From Nitrospira sp. UBA6909 (GTDB taxonomy: Bacteria; Nitrospirota; Nitrospiria; Nitrospirales; Nitrospiraceae), in the NCBI GenBank assembly GCA_002451055.1, contig DKBD01000131.1:1-6809 (forward strand): a stretch of DNA of 6,809 bases, given 5' to 3'. A program made the translations under genes and the position numbers. Shown piece by piece: positions 1 through 4,548 of the stretch (its first letter is position 1; each line of letters starts with the position of its first letter). The notes beneath the pieces are model-generated. The model was not told where the DNA came from, ran no database searches, and was given only the letters and a program-made list of their open reading frames with translations.

Positions 1-2009
1 AGATTCCATAGGATCTGTTCCAATTTGTCGCGGTCCCCTGTGACGAGGGGCAGTGTATCGATTGAGGCTACGGTGAGGGCCACGTTCTTATCCGATGCGA
101 CCGTCTGTAAACTTTCTGCGGCGATCGTGGCAATTTGATGGATGCAGACTTGTTCCAGGCAAAGCTCGACTGTCCTGGTGTCGAGGCAAGACCAATCAAG
201 CAACTGAACGATGATTCTTCCCAGCCGGGCGACGTTGTGCTGGATACGTGTCAGGTAAGTGTGTTGCAATTCTGTCAGCGGCCCGGCGATTCCATCGAGC
301 ATGTTTTCTGCAAAGCTTCGAATCGCTGTCATGGGTGTCCGCAGCTCGTGCGAGACAACGGAGAGAAACATCGATCGACGTCGATCATGTTCCTGGAGTT
401 GCGCATTCGCGAGGGACAGCTCTTGTGTCCGTTGTGCGATGCGCTCTTCCAGATGCTGGGTCAGCTCGGTCAAGTCAGAGTAGGCTCTGGCGTTATCGAC
501 GGCCGCGGCTACATGGCCGGCAATCGTCAAGAGGATATGCAGGTCGTCTTTGTTGCACGAGTGCGCGCCTCGGTCAGCCATCACAAACCCGATATTCTTG
601 GCATGGCTTATGAGCGGCACGGCGACCAGCGACCGCACGCCGGATCGGCGCATCAATTCCAACACCGGCGGGTGCAAGCGGTGGGCGATGCTGTCAATGT
701 CATGAATCAGCAATGGCTTGCCGTGACTGAGGAGATCAGCCGTGATGCCGCCGTCGTTGTGGACGACAGGGAGGTGGAGTTCGCGAGCCGCCTCCGCGAC
801 ATCCGGCGAGACCCCGATGAGCTGGGCGACAGAGGCGCGGTTCTCTTCTGCATGGTGGAGCACGACCGCCATCCGAGAAAACCCAAGGTTGGCGGCGAGT
901 AAATGGAGTACGGTGTTGAGCAGTTGGTCCATGTTGACCGTGCTGGTACTCGCTATCGCGGTGCTGGCCTGATGCACGGTGGTCAGGTGTTTGATCTGCC
1001 GACTGATCGTCTCGATGTTCATGGAGATCGCCTTGTTGCGATCGTATAAAGACTGAGTCATGACGTTGAACAGGTGAGTCAGCTGGCCGACTTCATCGTG
1101 TGTGGCGGGAGTGGGCAACACTGCTGTCTCGTTCCCCGCCGCGAGTTGACGGGCGGCAGCGGCCAGGCTTCGCAATGGTGTTGTCACCCTCGATGTGAGC
1201 AGGTTGGCCCCGAGGATACCGGCTGCGATAATGAGCACCGTGAGGATTAAGACGTTGCGAACGATCACCAGCAAGGCTTGTTTGGCCTGGGTGTCGGAGA
1301 TTCCGATGCGTACGAGACCGACAACCGGGGATGTATTTCGAGGAGGCGCGGGACCAATCAGGTCATCCAGTTCGACCGCATATTGGGGCAGCGCGGTTGT
1401 CGAGGAAGATTCTCGAATGACGGGCAATGCAAAGTCGTACACGCTCTCTTGCCAGATGGAAAAGGAGGAAAGCCAGTCCGGTGTGCTGTGAGGAACCAGC
1501 ATTTGCTCTTGGGTAAGAATGAGTTTGGTGATGAGCGGGGCAGTCCGTGGAGTCCGCAGCAGCAATTCTGTGGTGGGGGCATCCGGATAGATCGGTTGTT
1601 CCGCTCCTGGAGGGGAGCCGTTCGACGGTGTACGCGCACGTTTGCTTTGCCGGTCAAGGATGCGGCCGTCGGAGGCTGTGACGACGACATAGGTGACATG
1701 GTCGATCGCCATCAGGCTCTGCATGAATTGATCGAGCGTCTCGCGATCTTCAAGAACCACGCCTCCGATCCGAAAATGGTCGTTACGGACGGTGTTGGTC
1801 AATAGGATGGTCCCGAGTTCTTGCAGGTTGTCTGTCATGGCCGTTCGTCGTGTTTCGATGAAATACCAGCTCAGGGACGAACAGGCCGCGATGAGGATGA
1901 GGCTGAACAACACCACGAACTTCATCCGAAGGCTGAAGAATCGAGCCGTCGGCTTTGATCCGGGATCCTGTCCTTCTTGGTGAAATCTCGTGTTCACGGA
2001 CCTGTTCAT
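1..2009 (-). CDS. Membrane sensor histidine kinase (periplasmic sensor-HAMP-GAF-HisKA-HATPase), 3' part cut off by window edge
   Basis: This is a two-component sensor kinase of the inner membrane; 669 codons are visible and the frame is still open at position 1. I translated it by hand. A first membrane segment lies at about residues 29-51 and a second at about 246-271. They enclose a periplasmic part of roughly 190 residues with a Cache-like stretch (VTYVVVTASDGRIL). A HAMP linker follows at about 270-323 (TPLRSLAAAARQLAAG, DEVGQL), then a GAF domain at about 355-508 and a short coiled coil at about 510-545. The HisKA H-box SHELRTPM carries the phospho-accepting His554 (codon 348-350). The visible part ends in the ATPase N-box (DKLEQILWN), so the G-boxes lie outside. 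The ATG at 2009 directly follows the TGA of the periplasmic-protein gene and lacks a clear Shine-Dalgarno, which suggests translational coupling. The ligand is unknown. Kinase identity is certain; the exact start is slightly less so, since Met29 is an alternative. Confidence 0.95.
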   Translation of the reverse strand, partial: MNRSVNTRFHQEGQDPGSKPTARFFSLRMKFVVLFSLILIAACSSLSWYFIETRRTAMTDNLQELGTILLTNTVRNDHFRIGGVVLEDRETLDQFMQSLMAIDHVTYVVVTASDGRILDRQSKRARTPSNGSPPGAEQPIYPDAPTTELLLRTPRTAPLITKLILTQEQMLVPHSTPDWLSSFSIWQESVYDFALPVIRESSSTTALPQYAVELDDLIGPAPPRNTSPVVGLVRIGISDTQAKQALLVIVRNVLILTVLIIAAGILGANLLTSRVTTPLRSLAAAARQLAAGNETAVLPTPATHDEVGQLTHLFNVMTQSLYDRNKAISMNIETISRQIKHLTTVHQASTAIASTSTVNMDQLLNTVLHLLAANLGFSRMAVVLHHAEENRASVAQLIGVSPDVAEAARELHLPVVHNDGGITADLLSHGKPLLIHDIDSIAHRLHPPVLELMRRSGVRSLVAVPLISHAKNIGFVMADRGAHSCNKDDLHILLTIAGHVAAAVDNARAYSDLTELTQHLEERIAQRTQELSLANAQLQEHDRRRSMFLSVVSHELRTPMTAIRSFAENMLDGIAGPLTELQHTYLTRIQHNVARLGRIIVQLLDWSCLDTRTVELCLEQVCIHQIATIAAESLQTVASDKNVALTVASIDTLPLVTGDRDKLEQILWN

Positions 2010-2978
2010 TCAGTACGTTTCATCGATAAGGCTCTCGATCTCTTGGGGAATCGTCACGCCTAAATAGCGCGCGGTCTTGAGGTTGACCGAGAGTCTGACG
2101 TGCTCGACGGGGATTGGTTTGAGTGGAAGCAGTGTTTCCTTGTCTAAAATACTCTTGGCAAGGCGTCCGGTTTCCCGGCCGACTTCGCGGTAACTGATCG
2201 ACAAACTCAGTAGGGCGCCCAGGCGCGTCAACTCGGAGGAAAATCCGATGACGGGAACCTGCTTTGTCAAGGCGGATTCGAGGATGAAACGAGTCGAATC
2301 GTTCGTCAGAACCGTCGAATCTGGTATGAGCCATAATGCCTCCGACCTAGACAGAAGCGCGCGCAGTTGTTGGGGGACTTCCTTCTCGTTCTCAACGGAA
2401 AACCCTTGTAACTGAAAATTGTGGATGGCGGCCTGCGAGCTCGCCTCATGAAGCGCGGAAGCGGTCTTGCGAAGATCGTAAAGAACGCCGATTCGCTGCA
2501 GGCTTGGCAGGAATGCGCGCAGAATCTTGAATTGCTTCTCCGGCGGAATGTCGAGCAGCACGCCGGTCAAGTTGCCGCCGGTGAGATGGTGTTTCGAGGG
2601 ATCCAGAACCATCATATACAGAACCGGCCGATCGACAATTTCCAATTTCGCCGCCAGCGCTGCTTTCAGGCCGACGGCAACCACGAGAGAAAAGTCCGAA
2701 TGCCGAATTTTCCTTGCGAGTTGCTTGCCGCGTTCAAGATCGCCCTGTAGGTCGAACTCAATATAGGTCGCTGATCCTGGAGCCGTCGCCTTGAATCCCT
2801 TGACGGCGTCGTTATAGGAGTTCAGGTCGGAGGATCTCAGGATGGCGATTTCCGGGCCGGCGGCTCCCGCAGGAACGGACAAGGCGCACAACAGCGCGGT
2901 GAGAGCGAGAGACCCCAACCAGCCGCAGGAAGGGCGCCGCCGTATTCTTTCGCAGCCTCTATACAGAAGAGCAATCAT
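2010..2978 (-). CDS. Periplasmic ABC_sub_bind-family (DUF534/TrpX-like) substrate-binding protein
   Basis: This 322-residue protein looks like a periplasmic solute-binding protein of the ABC_sub_bind family (PF04392). It starts with a basic stretch (RIRRR, 11-15) and a hydrophobic core (about 19-35), with a likely cleavage site after PAGAA near residue 40. There is no proper lipobox. The family pattern is clear: EIAILRSSDLNSYNDAVKGF opens lobe one, followed by DLVV/AVG-like (SLVVAVG), GGNLTGVLLDIPPEKQF, IGVLYD, ALWLIPDSTVL, VPVIGFSSELTRLGALLSLS and YREVGRETGRLAKSIL. The length is normal for the family. No permease or ATPase gene is near. The gene abuts a sensor kinase, so it more likely delivers a ligand to that kinase than feeds a transporter (inference). 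The ATG start has only a weak upstream AGG. The frame upstream is open to a TAA at about 3079 but has no ATG or GTG in it, which supports this start. Confidence 0.9.
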   Translation of the reverse strand: MIALLYRGCERIRRRPSCGWLGSLALTALLCALSVPAGAAGPEIAILRSSDLNSYNDAVKGFKATAPGSATYIEFDLQGDLERGKQLARKIRHSDFSLVVAVGLKAALAAKLEIVDRPVLYMMVLDPSKHHLTGGNLTGVLLDIPPEKQFKILRAFLPSLQRIGVLYDLRKTASALHEASSQAAIHNFQLQGFSVENEKEVPQQLRALLSRSEALWLIPDSTVLTNDSTRFILESALTKQVPVIGFSSELTRLGALLSLSISYREVGRETGRLAKSILDKETLLPLKPIPVEHVRLSVNLKTARYLGVTIPQEIESLIDETY

Positions 2979-3076
2979 AAGCCTGCCGTGCGCGCAGAGT
3001 TCACGGATCTTGTCGATATGGTACTCTAGGCGCCTTCTCAGGTTGACATCACTCTCGTGACGGGTCGATAGAGAAA

Positions 3077-3105
3077 ATTATAGGGGGTCTCGTCGTGGGA
3101 CGCCA
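3077..3105 (-). promoter_or_regulatory. Possible sigma-70-type promoter for the periplasmic protein/kinase operon
   Basis: Read on the minus strand, a perfect TATAAT -10 hexamer occupies 3082-3077, about 100 bp before the ATG at 2978. With a 17-bp spacer the -35 position is TGGCGT (3105-3100), a poor match to TTGACA. This hexamer is part of the inverted repeat at 3100-3113, which could be an operator. The expected transcription start is near 3070. The -10 match is seen directly; function is inferred and could be chance. Confidence 0.4.
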
Positions 3106-3113
3106 GATGGCGT
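3100..3113. repeat. Short inverted repeat, possible operator
   Basis: ACGCC-AGAT-GGCGT is a perfect palindrome of 5-bp arms and a 4-bp centre (6-bp arms if the inner A/T pair is counted). It overlaps the weak -35 region of the candidate sigma-70-type promoter. It could be a small operator or a short RNA hairpin in the leader. The sequence match is certain; the role is not. Confidence 0.35.
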
Positions 3114-3340
3114 GACCTGCTCCGACTCACGAATTCTGCGCGGTCTCTGTTGCCCGAGCGTGCGGCACTCTGCGGCGTGGCATGTGAAACTGGCGACTGT
3201 TGGGAAGCCGGGAATTTCATCATTGTGTGAGAACGGCTGGAGGGTGAGCAAGGAATGAAAGCGAAAGAGGCATGAAGAAGCGGTTGTCCGCGCTGTGAAC
3301 CGGTGATACTTCAATCTGACGGTGTTGCCCCGTATGGATA

Positions 3341-3357
3341 GGCAAGCTTTGTGCCGC
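3341..3357 (-). promoter_or_regulatory. Candidate sigma-54 (-24/-12) promoter facing the periplasmic protein/kinase operon
   Basis: On the minus strand the sequence reads GCGGCACAAAGCTTGCC. Compared with the sigma-54 consensus TGGCACG-N4-TTGC, it keeps the -24 GGCAC (GG at 3355-3354) and the full -12 TTGC (3345-3342). The distance between GG and GC is exactly 10 bp, as this sigma factor requires. The only clear departures are C for T before GG and A for G after CAC. The start point would be near 3330. The three-copy palindrome array at 3455-3514 lies 125-184 bp upstream of that point, which is where enhancer-binding activators of sigma-54 promoters usually bind. The promoter is inferred from sequence alone. 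An imperfect inverted repeat CCGC-N5-GCGG (3354-3366) overlaps the -24 element. Confidence 0.6.
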
Positions 3358-3454
3358 AATTGGCGGCTTGTCACAGGCACCAGGTGAGAAGATTATTTAC
3401 GCATGAGAGGAGAGCCTTATACGCTCGGTGCTGATCGAAACTCAGGTTAGTTCC

Positions 3455-3514
3455 TGAATCAAAATAGATTCACAATGAATCGAGATAGATTCAATCTGAA
3501 TCAAATTGGATTCA
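3455..3514. repeat. Three-copy palindromic operator array TGAATC-N6-GATTCA, 21-bp period
   Basis: Three 18-bp perfect palindromes stand side by side at 3455-3472, 3476-3493 and 3497-3514. Each has identical 6-bp arms TGAATC and GATTCA, while the 6-bp centres differ (AAAATA, GAGATA, AAATTG). The 3-bp linkers also differ (CAA, ATC). The centre-to-centre distance is exactly 21 bp, two turns of B-DNA, so dimers would bind the same face. Conserved arms with free centres and linkers are the mark of a protein-binding array rather than a sequence duplication. A 6-6-6 layout is known from regulators with Fis-type HTH domains such as TyrR (TGTAAA-N6-TTTACA). The position upstream of a sigma-54-like promoter fits an enhancer. 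I saw no other paired copy in the window. The binding protein is unknown. Confidence 0.85.
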
Positions 3515-3570
3515 TGCGATCATGTTGAGTGTGCGGTTTTGTGAAGGCAGGTTGAATGTGAATTCGATGA

Positions 3571-3594
3571 AGGCAGAATCGATACGATCTGCCT
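3571..3594 (-). terminator. Stem-loop downstream of the DUF928 gene, weak terminator candidate
   Basis: In minus-strand RNA the segment folds as AGGCAGATCG, a TAT loop, then CGATTCTGCCT: ten base pairs with one bulged base. It lies about 45 bp after the DUF928 stop codon, a fitting place for the end of the CHAT-DUF928 transcript. No U-run follows (TCATCG comes next), so it does not satisfy the intrinsic-terminator pattern. It may be a 3'-end protecting hairpin or play another role. Confidence 0.3.
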
Positions 3595-3638
3595 GACCTC
3601 GCGGAGGGAAAGGAGGCGGCAAGAAGGCCAGCGAAGAA

Positions 3639-4397
3639 TTAGTTGCTCTTGGCTTGAATAGATTTCAGATCCCAATCCGCTACGCCGTTGAGGCCGGCCT
3701 GCCGCAAGAGAGCCGCTCGCATCCTTCGAAGCGAGGGATCTTTCGGTTCTTGATCAATCAGCGAACTCACACAGGCGATCGCCTCGTACCACATCGAGGC
3801 CATGGCATTGGTGCGTACACTGTTCTGATCGCAGGTCGTATTCACCGAGGTGATCATGAGACATTCGCTGAACTCACATCGCTCGATCATCCCTCCGGCG
3901 ACGATATCTTGGGAAGGGGAGTCTGGGTTCCGTCTGGCGGAGACGAACCATCGGTATTGAACGTTGGGCTCAAGCGCAAGCCCAAGGGTTTTGAGATCGA
4001 TGGATTGCACACCTGGTGTGGTCGGAGCAGGGAGGAGACCTTCATAGATCGGAAGAATGTTTTGGGCATCGTTGAGTGTGAAAAATAGCGGGTAGGTCGT
4101 CTGTTTTGAGAGAAACCAATTGAGAGTCGGCGTTCGTTTGACGGTCAGACCGACGTGGTCAGGAACCAGCGCGACGATTTCCGGCTCATTACCTTCCGCT
4201 CCCCGCAGGGTCCCTCCGACTCGTGCACGAGGAGTCACATGTTTCGGCGGTGAATAGATGGGAAGTTGCAAGTCATTCTGCTGAACTGACTGTGGCGTGT
4301 CCGGTTTGTCCGCCGCAGCTGCCGACGTATGCCATCCACTAACTGCGAGGATCAGGCTCAACGCTGCGAGTAAGAAGAAATCGGCAATAAACCGCAC
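3639..4397 (-). CDS. DUF928 protein with signal peptide
   Basis: The product of 252 residues belongs to the DUF928 family (PF06051), whose function is unknown and which is best known from cyanobacteria, often beside CHAT proteins. The family pattern is visible: GGTLRG (about 62), LVPDHVGLTV then PTLNWFL (about 77-96), YPLFFTLND (about 102-110), PNVQYRWFVSARR (about 144-156), GGMIER (about 168-173), then a helical C-terminal part with MWYEAI and a leucine/arginine-rich helix (about 199-236). Four cysteines (about 174, 179, 189, 209) could form disulfides in the periplasm. I chose the GTG at 4397 because AAGGAG lies 5 bases upstream and the protein then begins with a typical signal peptide (basic start, hydrophobic 5-20, cleavage near AAAA-D at 29-30). 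The open frame goes on upstream to a GTG at 4499 and an ATG at 4487, but these lack ribosome sites and would bury the signal peptide behind 34 residues. The CHAT gene ends 151 bp upstream, so one operon is likely. Confidence 0.82.
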   Translation of the reverse strand: MRFIADFFLLAALSLILAVSGWHTSAAAADKPDTPQSVQQNDLQLPIYSPPKHVTPRARVGGTLRGAEGNEPEIVALVPDHVGLTVKRTPTLNWFLSKQTTYPLFFTLNDAQNILPIYEGLLPAPTTPGVQSIDLKTLGLALEPNVQYRWFVSARRNPDSPSQDIVAGGMIERCEFSECLMITSVNTTCDQNSVRTNAMASMWYEAIACVSSLIDQEPKDPSLRRMRAALLRQAGLNGVADWDLKSIQAKSN

Positions 4398-4402
4398 GAA
4401 CA

Positions 4403-4408
4403 CTCCTT
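4403..4408 (-). promoter_or_regulatory. Shine-Dalgarno that decides the DUF928 start
   Basis: AAGGAG on the minus strand, 5 bases before the GTG at 4397-4395. It is the only consensus-quality ribosome site near any start candidate of this frame, and the peptide that follows is a textbook signal sequence. Confidence 0.7.
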
Positions 4409-4548
4409 GATGGCGGTGACGTATCTGCTTGAGCGGATGGTTGGAACTGGTACCAATCGTGTCAGATCCGTTTTTCGTTGGAGTCATCACCGTGGCCACA
4501 GGATGAGATGCATTCTGTTCCGAAACGATAGCATAGTCATCCGGCGAA

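Larger units (their letters stand above)
2979..3330 (-). other. Long non-coding leader upstream of the periplasmic protein/kinase operon
   Basis: If the sigma-54-like promoter at 3341-3357 is used, transcription would begin near 3330 and leave an untranslated leader of about 350 bases before the ATG at 2978. Short open frames occur here (for example 3038-3223, minus), but none has a Shine-Dalgarno, a recognisable domain or a plausible composition, so I call no gene. Within the leader are a TATAAT hexamer at 3077-3082 and a 14-bp inverted repeat ACGCCAGATGGCGT at 3100-3113. The leader could hold an RNA-level control element, but I recognise no riboswitch or sRNA family. Confidence 0.4.
3357..3638. 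other. Intergenic region between the DUF928 gene and the sigma-54-like promoter
   Basis: This stretch contains no open frame with a credible start. From right to left it holds the stem-loop at 3571-3594, a 9-bp direct repeat TGAAGGCAG (3542-3550 and 3568-3576), the palindrome array at 3455-3514, and an AT-rich patch near 3390-3400 between array and promoter. Such a patch is where a DNA-bending protein would act, but I see no convincing IHF consensus. Confidence 0.5.

Noticed and set aside
135..902. 255-codon plus-strand open frame
   Set aside because: It lies antisense to the kinase GAF/HisKA region, has no recognisable domain, and the minus-strand frame has clear conserved motifs.
3255..3299. 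Plus-strand mini-frames MKAKEA and MKKRLSAL with GA-rich ribosome-like sites
   Set aside because: Only six and eight codons long, no gene follows on the plus strand, and no sign of a leader-peptide attenuator.
3310..3319. TTCAATCTGA, identical to 10 bases across sites two and three of the array
   Set aside because: It lacks the paired palindrome arms, so it is not a fourth site; a 10-base match near the start point may be chance.
3078..3380. 100-codon minus-strand open frame (and 3038-3223, 61 codons) in the leader
   Set aside because: No Shine-Dalgarno, no domain or signal peptide, low-quality composition; it also runs across the candidate sigma-54 promoter.
3410..3440. TATAAG-like -10 on the minus strand near 3420
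   Set aside because: The hexamer at the -35 distance (TGAGTT) is poor and the site lies between the array and the better sigma-54-like element.
3455..3514. CRISPR or iteron array reading of the three repeats
   Set aside because: Repeat arms are too short and linkers of 3 bp cannot be spacers; no replication or Cas gene is near. An operator array fits better.
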